Position numbers and translations under genes: made by a program
In this document: positions 16,763 through 24,337 of the stretch, piece after piece
Numbering within the stretch: the stretch's first letter is position 1
Layout: each line of letters opens with the position of its first letter
Assembly: GCA_027298165.1 (NCBI GenBank)
Contig: JAPUGN010000068.1
Location: 1-24,370 of the forward strand
DNA from: Nitrospinota bacterium
GTDB taxonomy: Bacteria > Nitrospinota > Nitrospinia > Nitrospinales > Nitrospinaceae
Reading direction: 5' to 3'
Length of the DNA stretch: 24,370 bases
The notes under the pieces: model-generated
The model's database searches: none
Told to the model about the DNA's origin: nothing
What the model saw: the letters and a program-made list of their open reading frames with translations, nothing else

Positions 16763-17329
16763 ATGGAAAACGGTTCGTACGGTAAAGGATCTTTTTTAAT
16801 CGCCAACCCTGTATTGCCGGATCCCAATTTTTCGCGGACCGTGGTCCTGCTGTGCAATCACAATGACGAAGGGTCGTTCGGACTGGTCATCAACCGGAAT
16901 TCCGGACTGAAATCCTCTGTAGTGTTTGCTTCCTCGGAGTTGCTGGCGGGGTACGAATGCGATGTGTTCATCGGCGGCCCGGTGGCTCCCTCCCAGGTGT
17001 TTTATCTGGTGCGCTCTCCCGAACCCCTGCCGGAAATGGAAGAGGTGTGCCCCGGCGTTCATATGGGAATGAGTTGGGAAGCGTTGGAGGACATCATTCC
17101 GGAATTGGAAAACCCGAATGAAAACCTCCGGTTTTATATGGGTTATTCCGGCTGGGGGTCCAGCCAGTTGGACGGGGAAATGAGCCAGCGCAGCTGGTTG
17201 ACCTGCGACGCGACAGACCCGTTTGTGTTCAACGCCTCGGAACAGAAAATCTGGCCGGAGGTGGTCCGGTCGCTGGGTCCGAAATATGAATATCTGTTGC
17301 AGGCCCCAGTCGATCCCAGAAATAACTGA
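16763..17329 (+). CDS. YqgE/AlgH family protein (UPF0301)
   Basis: The 188-residue product matches the UPF0301 family along its full length. GSFLIANPVLPDPNFSRTVVLLCNHNDEGSFGLVINR is the N-terminal signature, FIGGPVAPSQVFYL follows, and LRFYMGYSGWGSSQLDGEM is the conserved central motif. The family was named AlgH from alginate regulation in Pseudomonas, but its biochemical role is unknown. No signal peptide is present, so it is cytosolic. It lies between the LRR gene and an RluA-type synthase in a rightward run with short gaps. No strong ribosome site precedes the ATG. Confidence 0.93.
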   Translation: MENGSYGKGSFLIANPVLPDPNFSRTVVLLCNHNDEGSFGLVINRNSGLKSSVVFASSELLAGYECDVFIGGPVAPSQVFYLVRSPEPLPEMEEVCPGVHMGMSWEALEDIIPELENPNENLRFYMGYSGWGSSQLDGEMSQRSWLTCDATDPFVFNASEQKIWPEVVRSLGPKYEYLLQAPVDPRNN

Positions 17330-17350
17330 CCCGCCTCACTGAGGTCCCCC

Positions 17351-18253
17351 ATGGTAAAATTGTATTGTCCCCCTCCCGCCGAACGGATTTTTGAATCCCA
17401 TCTGCCCGGAAAATACTTCAACTATACTGCGTTGGACTATTTCGCGGACAGGTTTCCCTATCTGAGCCGGGAGGAATGGCAGGACCGCATTGAGGACGGG
17501 CGCATCACCGTGAACGGCGAACGGGCGGATCCCGGCACCCTTCTCAGGGAACACGATTTTATTGTGACGCGCATGGGCATCCGGGAAGAACCGGTGGCCG
17601 ACTGCACGCTGGACGTGGTGTACGAAGACGACGCCATCCGCGTGTTCAACAAGGGCGCACCTTTGCCGGTGCATCCCAGCGGGCGTTATTTCAAAAACAG
17701 TATGACTGAATTGTTGAAGGAAGCCTATCCGAATGAGTTGCCCCGGCCGGTACAACGGCTGGATGCGCTGACCACCGGGTTGATTGTGTTCGCTAAATCG
17801 CGCCAGGCCGCGAGTCATTTGATGTGCGAATTCCAAGATCACCAAGTCGACAAGGAATACCTGGCGCTGGTCGAGGGCGTTCCCTCCGAAAAAAGTTTTG
17901 TGGTGGATGCCCCGATCGGTAAAGTGCCGGGCGCGGCGCGGGCGGTGGGTACCCAAACCCGGAACCCCCGACCGGCGGTCACGCATTTCGAATGCCTGAG
18001 CACGCTGAGCCGCCGGACCTTACTCAGAGCTGTGCCCCGTTCCGGCCGAACCAATCAGATTCGCGTGCACCTGGCGCACCGGGGTCTGCCGGTCGTCAAC
18101 GATCCGGTGTACGGTCGGAAAACAGAAGACGGGCACCGTTACGGGCTGCACGCCTATCGGTTGCGTTTCAACAGCATCAATGGCGCCGTTGATCTCACGG
18201 CTCCCTGGCCTTCGCATTTTCAGCCGTATTGGGAAGCAATGGATAAGTTTTAA
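17351..18253 (+). CDS. RluA-family RNA pseudouridine synthase
   Basis: This enzyme isomerises uridine to pseudouridine in rRNA or tRNA. The 300-residue product has an S4-like N-terminal region (LSREEWQDRIEDGRITVNGERADPGTLLREHDFI). The catalytic motif VQRLDALTTGLIVFAKS follows, with D138 as nucleophile, then SGRTNQIRVHLAHRGLPVVNDPVYG, the family's uracil-binding/arginine motif. In most RluA-type enzymes the motif is HRLD; here the histidine is glutamine (Q136). Which site is modified (RluC, RluD or TruC-like) cannot be told. GAGG lies six bases before the ATG. The gene precedes a tRNA-dihydrouridine synthase by 10 bases, and a TrmH-type methyltransferase lies nearby, giving an RNA-modification cluster. 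Confidence 0.92.
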   Translation: MVKLYCPPPAERIFESHLPGKYFNYTALDYFADRFPYLSREEWQDRIEDGRITVNGERADPGTLLREHDFIVTRMGIREEPVADCTLDVVYEDDAIRVFNKGAPLPVHPSGRYFKNSMTELLKEAYPNELPRPVQRLDALTTGLIVFAKSRQAASHLMCEFQDHQVDKEYLALVEGVPSEKSFVVDAPIGKVPGAARAVGTQTRNPRPAVTHFECLSTLSRRTLLRAVPRSGRTNQIRVHLAHRGLPVVNDPVYGRKTEDGHRYGLHAYRLRFNSINGAVDLTAPWPSHFQPYWEAMDKF

Positions 18254-18263
18254 AAGGAATGAA

Positions 18264-19331
18264 ATGAATCGCCACGTTGTCATTGAAAAAGAGAAACGAT
18301 GCCCCTCGAGCACTCCTGCGGAAAGCGGGCGGCTGATCGATCGTGCCCGCAACGCGTTCTGGATGGCGCCGATGTCCGGCATCACCGACGTCTGTTACCG
18401 GCAGTTGATGGATGAAATGGGCGCGGGCGTTCTGGTGTCCGAGCTGGTGTCAGCGAAGGGATTGGTGTTCAATTCGGAAAAGACCCGGCGAATGATCGCG
18501 ATTCATAAAAACCCCGGTACACTGGTAGGATTGCAACTGTTCGGCGAAGACGCCGATGACTATATCAAGATCGCGCATCTGGTGCAGGAACAAGGCGCGG
18601 ATTTTCTCGACATCAACCTCGGTTGCCCGGTGAAGAAAGTAGTGCAGAAAGGTTGCGGATCGGCGTTGATGCGCGATCCGGTTCATCTGGAACATTTTCT
18701 GACGCGGATTCGCAAAAACATCGACCTGCCGCTGACGGTCAAGATGCGCACCGGCTGGAGTGCGGAAGAGCTGACCATCCACGAATGTGTCGCCGCCGCT
18801 CAAAATTCCGGGTGCGAGTGGGTCGCCATCCATGGGCGCACCCGCATGCAGGGGTACGACGGCCGGGCGAATTGGGATTTGATCGCCCAGGTCAAACAAC
18901 GCACCACCCTGCCGGTCATCGGCAACGGCGATATTCGTGATGCCGAGCGGGCGCGGACCCTGCTTCAGGATACCGGCGTCGATGCCGTCATGATCGGCCG
19001 CGGCGCTCTGCGCAATCCCTGGATTTTTAAACAGTGCACCGGCACGCTGGGCGAGGAGCTGGACCCGACCCGGATGGCCCTGATCCGCCGGTTTCATGAA
19101 TTGCTGGGGCCGGTTTATGATACCCGGCGTACTCTGCTGTATCTCAGAAAGTTGGCGGTTTGGCTGGCTTATGGGTATCCGGGAGCGGCGGCGTTTCGCG
19201 GGACCATGTTCCAGACTCCCACTACAAAAGAGGTAATGGAGCGGGCGGAGGATTATTTTTCGGGAGTGGACACCCTGCCCATCCCCCGGTTTGACGAGTC
19301 GGAAGTTTTTATGATGGGGGGACACGGCTGA
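18264..19331 (+). CDS. tRNA-dihydrouridine synthase (DusB-like)
   Basis: This FMN enzyme reduces uridines in the tRNA D-loop. The 355-residue product has the TIM-barrel signatures FWMAPMSGITDVCYRQL, LQLFGEDADDY, DFLDINLGCPVKKVVQKGCG (C121 the likely catalytic cysteine), VKMRTGW, AIHGRTRMQGYDGRANWDLI, VIGNGDI and DAVMIGRGALRNPWIF. The last two are the phosphate-binding loops for FMN. The start ATG at 18264 has AAAGGAA just upstream; an earlier ATG at 18180 would lie within the pseudouridine synthase gene. About 30 residues precede the core, more than usual. The arrangement of motifs is closest to DusB, but the Dus subtype was not tested. Confidence 0.93.
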   Translation: MNRHVVIEKEKRCPSSTPAESGRLIDRARNAFWMAPMSGITDVCYRQLMDEMGAGVLVSELVSAKGLVFNSEKTRRMIAIHKNPGTLVGLQLFGEDADDYIKIAHLVQEQGADFLDINLGCPVKKVVQKGCGSALMRDPVHLEHFLTRIRKNIDLPLTVKMRTGWSAEELTIHECVAAAQNSGCEWVAIHGRTRMQGYDGRANWDLIAQVKQRTTLPVIGNGDIRDAERARTLLQDTGVDAVMIGRGALRNPWIFKQCTGTLGEELDPTRMALIRRFHELLGPVYDTRRTLLYLRKLAVWLAYGYPGAAAFRGTMFQTPTTKEVMERAEDYFSGVDTLPIPRFDESEVFMMGGHG

Positions 19332-19437
19332 GGACCCAGAGTTAAAGGGGAAATTATTTCCATTGGGTTGTGGTTTTTTGGCGGTTTTGTCTTTACAATA
19401 AGTATATCAACTGATTCTAACCCTTTGAAAATCGTAT

Positions 19438-19884
19438 ATGAATAAAGACAATCTCCTCAAGCTGATGGATAGCGTACCTTTTTTCAAGGAAATGGATAGC
19501 GCTGAACGAGAAGGTCTGCTGGCGCACAAAAAACATTGGATGCAGTTTAAGCCTCAGGAAAAAATCCTGAAGGAAGATGAAGTGGATTACGGTTTTTTCG
19601 TTTTACTGGAAGGCCAGGTCAGTGTCTTGCGAAGTAAACCCGCTGAAGTGTCGCTGGCGCAACTGGTGGCCGGTTCCATATTCGGGGAAATCACCATGAA
19701 AGCCAAGCGGCCGCGCACCAGTTCCATCGAAGCGGACGATGAGGTTTCGGTATTCAAAGTGGATAATCAACTGATGGATGTTCTGCCTCCCGAGCTGATC
19801 ATCAAGATCAAGGATCAGATTATCGATCTGGTCATCACCCGGTTGGACGAGGTGAACAACCGGTTGAGCAGTTTCATCCGGTAA
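19438..19884 (+). CDS. Stand-alone cyclic-nucleotide-binding domain protein
   Basis: The 148-residue product is a single CRP-type nucleotide-binding domain: MDSVPFFKEMDSAEREGLL at the N terminus, the beta barrel with YGFFVLLEGQVSVLRS, and a phosphate-binding cassette GSIFGEITMKAKRPRTSSIEA. In the cassette E84 (ribose contact) and R93-T94 (phosphate contact) are kept, so ligand binding is plausible. There is no helix-turn-helix after the C helix (IKIKDQIIDLVITRLDEVNNRLSSFIR), so it is not a CRP transcription factor and must act through a partner. It has no Shine-Dalgarno and no clear promoter in the 106-base gap before it. The RlmB/TrmH-type gene follows after 21 bases. Confidence 0.87.
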   Translation: MNKDNLLKLMDSVPFFKEMDSAEREGLLAHKKHWMQFKPQEKILKEDEVDYGFFVLLEGQVSVLRSKPAEVSLAQLVAGSIFGEITMKAKRPRTSSIEADDEVSVFKVDNQLMDVLPPELIIKIKDQIIDLVITRLDEVNNRLSSFIR

Positions 19885-19905
19885 CCTCCGGATCGAACCG
19901 GCCCT

Positions 19906-20775
19906 GTGTTTCAGGGATCGTCTTATTGGGAAAGAGCGAATCAGTTGCCTAATGCGCCCTCACAAAAAACCGGCAAAAACCCACCCTCCCGCGCCGGGTC
20001 TTCCCGGAATTACCGCAAGCAAAATGAATTTACCCTCTACGGTTGGAATGCCTGCCAACGGATTTTCGAAACCCGACCGCAGGATATTCTGCGCGTCTTA
20101 TTCAATCAAAGCCGGTCGCACCAACTGAATGCGGTCAAGGCCTGGTGCAGCCGCCACAAACTGCCCTACCGCAAACTGGATCAGGAATCGTTGAACAAGG
20201 TGGCGTCCAGTGTGCATCATGAAGGGTGCGTGATGGTGGTGCGCCCTTTGAAACAGCCGTCGGTACACGAATGGATCGAGGCTGGTCTCAAAAAAAACCA
20301 GTTTGCCCTGGCGCTTGACCGGGTGGAAAACTCACACAATGTCGGTGCGATTCTAAGATCGTGCGCGTATTTCGGAGCACAGGGTTTACTGATCGGTTTG
20401 GGAGAAGCCCAAACGGCGGTGAATCCCTCTGCGGTGCGGATGGCGGAAGGGGCGCTGGAAATGGTGCCAATGCTGGAATGCAAGAGCCTGCCCTCCGCCT
20501 TGCGGGATTTGAAAGCGCAAGGGGTGATGATTGTCGGCGCCGATCCTTCTTCCAAAAAGGAACTGTTCGAGGCGAAACTCCGCTTGCCCTGCGTCATGGT
20601 GCTTGGCAACGAGCAGGAGGGCCTTTCGGCTCCAGTTAAAAAACGCTGCGCCGCGCTGGTACGTATCCCCGGCTCCGGCGCTATGGAATCTTTGAACGTG
20701 TCGGTGGTTTCCGGGATATTGCTGGCAGAACTGTCCCGGCGCACGGCCCGCGCATCCCAACCTTCTGCAGATTGA
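19906..20775 (+). CDS. TrmH/SpoU-family RNA 2'-O-methyltransferase (RlmB-like)
   Basis: The 289-residue product transfers a methyl group from SAM to a ribose 2'-hydroxyl in rRNA or tRNA. The C-terminal SPOUT knot domain shows motif 1 VENSHNVGAILRS (N145, R151), motif 2 VMVLGNEQEGLS (N235, E236) and motif 3 IPGSGAMESLNVSVVSGILLAEL (S262, N264). Residues about 41-110 form an RlmB-type substrate-binding domain (LYGWNACQRIFETRPQDILRVLF). The first 40 residues are a basic, low-complexity extension. The start is uncertain: GTG at 19906 has no clear ribosome site, and there is no in-frame ATG before the core. It may be RlmB for 23S G2251 or a tRNA enzyme. Confidence 0.88.
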   Translation: MFQGSSYWERANQLPNAPSQKTGKNPPSRAGSSRNYRKQNEFTLYGWNACQRIFETRPQDILRVLFNQSRSHQLNAVKAWCSRHKLPYRKLDQESLNKVASSVHHEGCVMVVRPLKQPSVHEWIEAGLKKNQFALALDRVENSHNVGAILRSCAYFGAQGLLIGLGEAQTAVNPSAVRMAEGALEMVPMLECKSLPSALRDLKAQGVMIVGADPSSKKELFEAKLRLPCVMVLGNEQEGLSAPVKKRCAALVRIPGSGAMESLNVSVVSGILLAELSRRTARASQPSAD

Positions 20776-20778
20776 GCC

Positions 20779-21240
20779 ATGTTCTTCGCCAACGTTCATC
20801 CCATGCTGGTTCCCTTTGCGGTAGCGCTTCTGATCATGGGTGTGGTGTTCGAATACTACGGCCTCTTTCAGAATGAGGAATCGGCGCGTACCGCCGGCGG
20901 GTTCAACCTCCGGCTGGGTCTTGCGTTTGCCGGGGTCGCGGTGGTCGTCGGGTTTCTGGGAGTGATCGGCATCGCGGATGTTTTTTCAGAAACCGATCCA
21001 CGCCTCAGTCCGGAAGTCAAAACCCGCCTTCGGCAATTCCTGCTCTACCATATTTTGTTCGCCTGCTCGACCGTTGCCGTGTTTGCTCTGGCGCTGATCG
21101 CATTTCGTTTCCGTGAACGAAAAGGATTTCATATTTTATACTTTCTGTTGCTGGGAGTCGGGTTGTGTACGGTTCTGGCGACGGGCTATTGCGGCGGGGA
21201 ATTGGTGCACCGGTTCGGCCTGCCGACGCCGGTTCAATGA
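20779..21240 (+). CDS. DUF2231-like four-helix membrane protein (first of a convergent pair)
   Basis: The 153-residue product has four predicted membrane helices. It begins MFFANVHPMLVPFAVALLIM, with the HP motif just before the first helix, and ends ATGYCGGELVHRFG, both marks of DUF2231 membrane proteins of unknown function. A second histidine lies in FLLYHILFACS, before the third helix. It starts three bases after the TrmH-type gene, without an obvious ribosome site of its own, so it may be translationally coupled. Its last seven bases overlap the end of another DUF2231-like gene on the minus strand. Homologues sometimes accompany cytochromes or respiratory genes, but none is adjacent here. 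Confidence 0.75.
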   Translation: MFFANVHPMLVPFAVALLIMGVVFEYYGLFQNEESARTAGGFNLRLGLAFAGVAVVVGFLGVIGIADVFSETDPRLSPEVKTRLRQFLLYHILFACSTVAVFALALIAFRFRERKGFHILYFLLLGVGLCTVLATGYCGGELVHRFGLPTPVQ

Positions 21241-21617
21241 AACACCAGCTGGTACCCGGACCAGGCCGTGGCGCCGATGGCCAGGACATTGAGCCCGTAA
21301 AAGAACAGGGCCGCCGGTTTGAAGGGCTGGGTGTAGATGAAAACAGTGCAGGCCGCATAAAAAATAACCGTTGCGAAGGAGTAGCCCTGGTGCCCCTCCA
21401 CCTCGACGATCGGCCATAGCGCGATATCGGCGGCAAACATGCCGGTCAGCACCGCCAGCACCGACATCAGCAATCCACCACTGAAGTTCAGGCAGGCTGC
21501 CAGGATCCAGCGCGGATCGGACCGGAAGCGCGCCATCGCCAGCATCCCCAACCCCGCTAAAAATAGCGCCGGGGGAAAATGCGAAAAAAAAGGATGCAGG
21601 GCGGGTGTGCTCAGCAT
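21234..21617 (-). CDS. DUF2231-like membrane protein (second of a convergent pair)
   Basis: The 127-residue product has four membrane helices. It opens with PALHPFFSHFPPALFLAGLGML, the HP-plus-histidine pattern of DUF2231, and ends GATAWSGYQLVFH. The layout matches the plus-strand neighbour, but sequence identity is low, so the two are ancient relatives at best. A short loop EVEGHQGYSFAT before the third helix carries another histidine. The stop codon lies inside the end of the opposite gene, a 7-base tail overlap. The ATG at 21617 lacks a Shine-Dalgarno. An 88-base stretch with nothing recognisable lies between it and the TatA/B-like gene upstream. Confidence 0.68.
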   Translation of the reverse strand: MLSTPALHPFFSHFPPALFLAGLGMLAMARFRSDPRWILAACLNFSGGLLMSVLAVLTGMFAADIALWPIVEVEGHQGYSFATVIFYAACTVFIYTQPFKPAALFFYGLNVLAIGATAWSGYQLVFH

Positions 21618-21705
21618 GGAAGTTTTAGGCGGAAAAGGATACCGGATCGGGGTTTGGGGAATGGGGTCATGAGGCCGAAGGGGGTCCGGATGCCGGAGGC
21701 GGTCT

Positions 21706-21993
21706 TCAGTTCTCGTCGGGCTTGATGTCCGGTTCGGTATTCAGGTCCAGGTTGACGTCAATGTCCACCTTGGTGGCGGCGGAGACCTCCTGTTCGAGTT
21801 GGTCGATGCCGACGGACTGCTTCACGCCTTCGGTTTCTTCGAGTACTTCCTGTTTCAGGTCGTTGAAGGTTTTCTGGAATTCGCCCCAGCCCCGGCCCAC
21901 TGCGCGGGCCAGCTTGGGCAGATTGGCGGGTCCGATGACCACCACGGCGATGGCCATGAATATCATGATTTCAAAAAAACCGATATCAAACAT
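21706..21993 (-). CDS. TatA/TatB-family twin-arginine translocase component
   Basis: The 95-residue product has the Tat small-subunit layout: a membrane helix at the very N terminus (MFDIGFFEIMIFMAIAVVVIG), the hinge GPANLPKLARAVGRGWGEF, an amphipathic helix to about residue 50, and an acidic, flexible tail. The MFDIGFFE start resembles TatB more than TatA, but TatA/B assignment from sequence alone is unreliable. It would act in the inner membrane to export folded proteins with twin-arginine signals. No tatC is in the window. A modest AGAGTG ribosome site precedes the ATG. Together with ribF it bounds a 197-base divergent gap. Confidence 0.88.
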   Translation of the reverse strand: MFDIGFFEIMIFMAIAVVVIGPANLPKLARAVGRGWGEFQKTFNDLKQEVLEETEGVKQSVGIDQLEQEVSAATKVDIDVNLDLNTEPDIKPDEN

Positions 21994-22093
21994 AAGGCAC
22001 TCTGGTCAGGGTTCATGTTCTGTATGGCACAATCATATCAGACTCCCGGATCATCAGCAAGGAAGGACTGGGGGTGGGCCGGGGGCTTGGCAA

Positions 22094-22122
22094 TTGACAC
22101 CCCAATCCTTCTTGGCTACTAT
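22094..22122 (+). promoter_or_regulatory. Sigma70-type promoter for ribF
   Basis: TTGACA (22094-22099) and TACTAT (22117-22122) are separated by exactly 17 bases. The -35 is perfect and the -10 matches 4/6. The predicted start is near 22129, giving a leader of about 60 nt that contains a terminator-like hairpin before the ribF ATG. Confidence 0.75.
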
Positions 22123-22140
22123 GAAATAAAGACTTGCGGT

Positions 22141-22180
22141 GCAGGAGCCGGACCCCTCCGCTCCTGCTTTTTCTTTTAGG
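22141..22180 (+). terminator. Terminator-like hairpin in the ribF leader
   Basis: GCAGGAG (22141-22147) pairs with CTCCTGC (22161-22167). Inside this CGGA and TCCG form a further stem over a CCCC loop, with one bulged C. A TTTTTCTTTT run follows at once. The layout is that of an intrinsic terminator, yet it lies between the only good promoter and the ribF start 11 bases further on. No rightward gene ends nearby that it would serve. Confidence 0.7.
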
Positions 22181-22190
22181 CCCCAATTTT

Positions 22191-23123
22191 ATGCAGATTA
22201 TCCGCGGTACCAAACATATTCCCGAACCCGGGCCGTACCCGGTGATGACCATCGGCAACTTCGACGGCGTGCATCTCGGACACCAGATTATATTCCGGCG
22301 GGTGGCGGAGATAGCCCGCGAAAACAGCGGAACCGGCATCGTGTTCACCTTCGAACCGCATCCGCTCAAAATCATCGCGCCGGACAAGGTGCCGCCCTTG
22401 CTGAACACCTTTCGCAAGAAGATGGAGCTGATCGAGCAGTGCGGCATCGATCAGGTCATCTGCGCGGATTTCAATCAGACATTTGCCGACCAGCACCCGC
22501 GCGATTTTGCCGAGAATATTCTAGTTGGCAAGATCGGCGTGAAAGAAATTGTGGTCGGCTACGATTATGCGTTCGGCCGGGGACGCGAGGGCACGGTCGC
22601 CTATTTAAAAAAGATGGGCGATGAGTTTCGCTTCAAGGTGCACGTGATCGATCCGGTGGAATTCAACGGGCAACGGGTGAGCAGTTCCTTCGTCCGCGAA
22701 TTGATCGAGGAAGGCGAGGTGGTCCGAGCGCACGATTTTCTCGGACGCTATTATTCGATTCAGGGGCCGGTGGTGCACGGTTACAAAACCGGGCGCGGCA
22801 TCGGGTTCCCCACCGCCAACATTGATACCAGCAAAATGCAGATTCCGGGTACGGGCGTCTATGCGGTGTACGTGATCTCGGAGAAGCGGGTGTACTCGGG
22901 GGTGGTCAACATCGGATTCAATCCCACGTTCAACCGCGACACGTTGAGCGTGGAAGTGCATATTTTTGATTTTGGGGAAACTATTTACGGGGAGGAAATT
23001 GAGATCACCTTCATCGAGCGCATCCGCGGGGAAATCCAGTTCGAGTCGGCGGAGGATTTGGTCGCGCAGATCGAGAAGGACATCGAATCCGCCAAAAACA
23101 TTTTATCCAGGCATTCGCTTTGA
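22191..23123 (+). CDS. ribF: Bifunctional riboflavin kinase / FAD synthetase
   Basis: RibF makes FMN from riboflavin and then FAD from FMN, using ATP twice. The 310-residue product is standard length. The N-terminal adenylyltransferase domain has VMTIGNFDGVHLGHQ and FTFEPHPLKII, then VVGYDYAFGRGREGT and GQRVSSSFVRELIEEG. The C-terminal kinase domain has GYKTGRGIGFPTANI (the PTAN motif) and GVVNIGFNPTF. The ATG at 22191 fits homologues; an upstream in-frame start at 22134 would run through the leader hairpin. Only a weak AGG lies upstream. There is no FMN riboswitch (RFN element) in the short leader. The next gene's TTG overlaps its TGA by three bases. Confidence 0.95.
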   Translation: MQIIRGTKHIPEPGPYPVMTIGNFDGVHLGHQIIFRRVAEIARENSGTGIVFTFEPHPLKIIAPDKVPPLLNTFRKKMELIEQCGIDQVICADFNQTFADQHPRDFAENILVGKIGVKEIVVGYDYAFGRGREGTVAYLKKMGDEFRFKVHVIDPVEFNGQRVSSSFVRELIEEGEVVRAHDFLGRYYSIQGPVVHGYKTGRGIGFPTANIDTSKMQIPGTGVYAVYVISEKRVYSGVVNIGFNPTFNRDTLSVEVHIFDFGETIYGEEIEITFIERIRGEIQFESAEDLVAQIEKDIESAKNILSRHSL

Positions 23124-24145
23124 AAAAATCCGGACAACTCATCATCGGACTGATCGTCGCCTTTGCCGCCGTGTACTATACGATGCGCAACGTGTCAGTC
23201 TCCGAGTTGATGGAGTCGTTCCGAACCGTCCATTACGTGTATTTGATTCCCACCTTCCTGTTGATGTGCCTGGCGTATGTGGCACGGGCGATTCGCTGGC
23301 GGGCGCTCCTTAAGCCGGTCAAGGAGGTGAAAATATTCGAGTTGTTTTCGCCGCTCATGGTCGGTTTCATGGCCGGGGTCCTGCCGGCGCGCGCCGGAGA
23401 ACTGGTCCGCGCCTACCTTCTGGGGAAAAAATTTGAGCTGTCCTTTTCCGGTTCGCTGGCCACCATCGTGGTGGAACGGCTGTTCGACCTGGTTCTGCTG
23501 TTGATCCTGTTCTCGTGGATCCTGGTGTTTCACGGGGAAATTTTCGATACCGATATCGCATGGGCGGGCATCTCCATCCGGGACATCGCGTTTCAGTTTG
23601 GCCTGTTCAGTCTGGCGCTGGTTCTGGTGTTGATCGGGTTCATTTGCCTGCTGACGTTTCATAAGGAAAAAGCCATGGCACTGGTGCGCTGGCTGGTCCG
23701 GCCGGTGCCTGAAAAATGGCAGTTCAAATTGATCCAAATGACTGAAATGTTCAGCCAGGGCCTACTGGTGTTCCGGGATTTAAAGGCGCTGGTTTTTATC
23801 GGGGTGGCGACGGTCGGCGTGTGGGCCCTGATCGTTCTGCAGTATTATCCGCTGTACTGGGCATACGATCTGCAGGATAAGTCGGCGACCTCCCTGGTTC
23901 TGCTGACGGTGATGGTTTGTATTTTGATTACGGTGTTGCCTACCCCGGCGTTTCTGGGGTCGTTCAATGCGGGAGTGTTGATTGCCCTCCATGAAATCAT
24001 GAACGAGGCCGAGGTGGCGGTCGTGTCTTTCGGATTTGTCGCGTGGGGCCTGAATTTCGCCGTGATTATTCTGGGAGGGATCTATTTCATTCTCCACGAC
24101 CACATCTCCGTGAAGAAGCTGGTGGAGATTGAAGAGCAGGGGTGA
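23120..24145 (+). CDS. Flippase-like membrane protein (UPF0104 / LPG synthase TM family)
   Basis: The 341-residue product has about eight membrane helices and the family's core motif LPARAGELVRAYLLGKKFELSFSGSLATIVVERLFDLVLL, with the conserved GELVR and the ER-x-FD pair. A second conserved region is LPTPAFLGSFNAGVLIALHE. Relatives include the membrane half of lysyl-phosphatidylglycerol synthase (MprF) and AglD/YbhN-like proteins thought to flip or handle lipids. The soluble aminoacyl-transferase half of MprF is absent, so no aminoacylation is implied. The TTG start overlaps the ribF stop (TTGA), so it is translationally coupled to ribF. A functional link to flavin is not obvious. Confidence 0.85.
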   Translation: MKKSGQLIIGLIVAFAAVYYTMRNVSVSELMESFRTVHYVYLIPTFLLMCLAYVARAIRWRALLKPVKEVKIFELFSPLMVGFMAGVLPARAGELVRAYLLGKKFELSFSGSLATIVVERLFDLVLLLILFSWILVFHGEIFDTDIAWAGISIRDIAFQFGLFSLALVLVLIGFICLLTFHKEKAMALVRWLVRPVPEKWQFKLIQMTEMFSQGLLVFRDLKALVFIGVATVGVWALIVLQYYPLYWAYDLQDKSATSLVLLTVMVCILITVLPTPAFLGSFNAGVLIALHEIMNEAEVAVVSFGFVAWGLNFAVIILGGIYFILHDHISVKKLVEIEEQG

Positions 24146-24154
24146 GCCGCGGAA

Positions 24155-24337
24155 TTACCGGATAATTTGCTTGATGGCTTTGTTGAAATGAAGGATCGCT
24201 TCCTTCAACTGCGCAAGCTTTTTGCAGATCAGGTATTCGTAAATTTCTTTGCACACCGCTTCCTGTAAGGAATGCGATACCAGGAATACCGGTTCAGGTA
24301 AGGAGCGGTTGTTGGCAGGTGTATGGTGTTGACTCAT
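24155..24337 (-). CDS. Small uncharacterised protein (60 residues)
   Basis: The minus-strand frame encodes 60 residues. It has a polar N terminus (MSQHHTPANNRSLPEP) and a mostly helical remainder with two cysteines and a lysine-rich end (CKKLAQLKEAILHFNKAIKQIIR), giving a basic amphipathic helix. No signal peptide or known domain is seen. Support for coding is a strong ribosome site, GGGGGAAAAG directly before the ATG at 24337, and a convergent layout with the flippase gene nine bases away. I do not recognise it. It could be a genuine small gene or a chance frame; the ribosome site tips the balance to real. Confidence 0.5.
   Translation of the reverse strand: MSQHHTPANNRSLPEPVFLVSHSLQEAVCKEIYEYLICKKLAQLKEAILHFNKAIKQIIR

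Noticed and set aside
22134..22190. Upstream start for ribF adding 19 residues
   Set aside because: The extension would be translated through the leader hairpin and T run and lacks a match to the RibF N terminus.
21994..22190. FMN riboswitch (RFN element) before ribF
   Set aside because: The leader from the predicted start is only about 60 nt and folds as a single hairpin, far too short for the RFN element.
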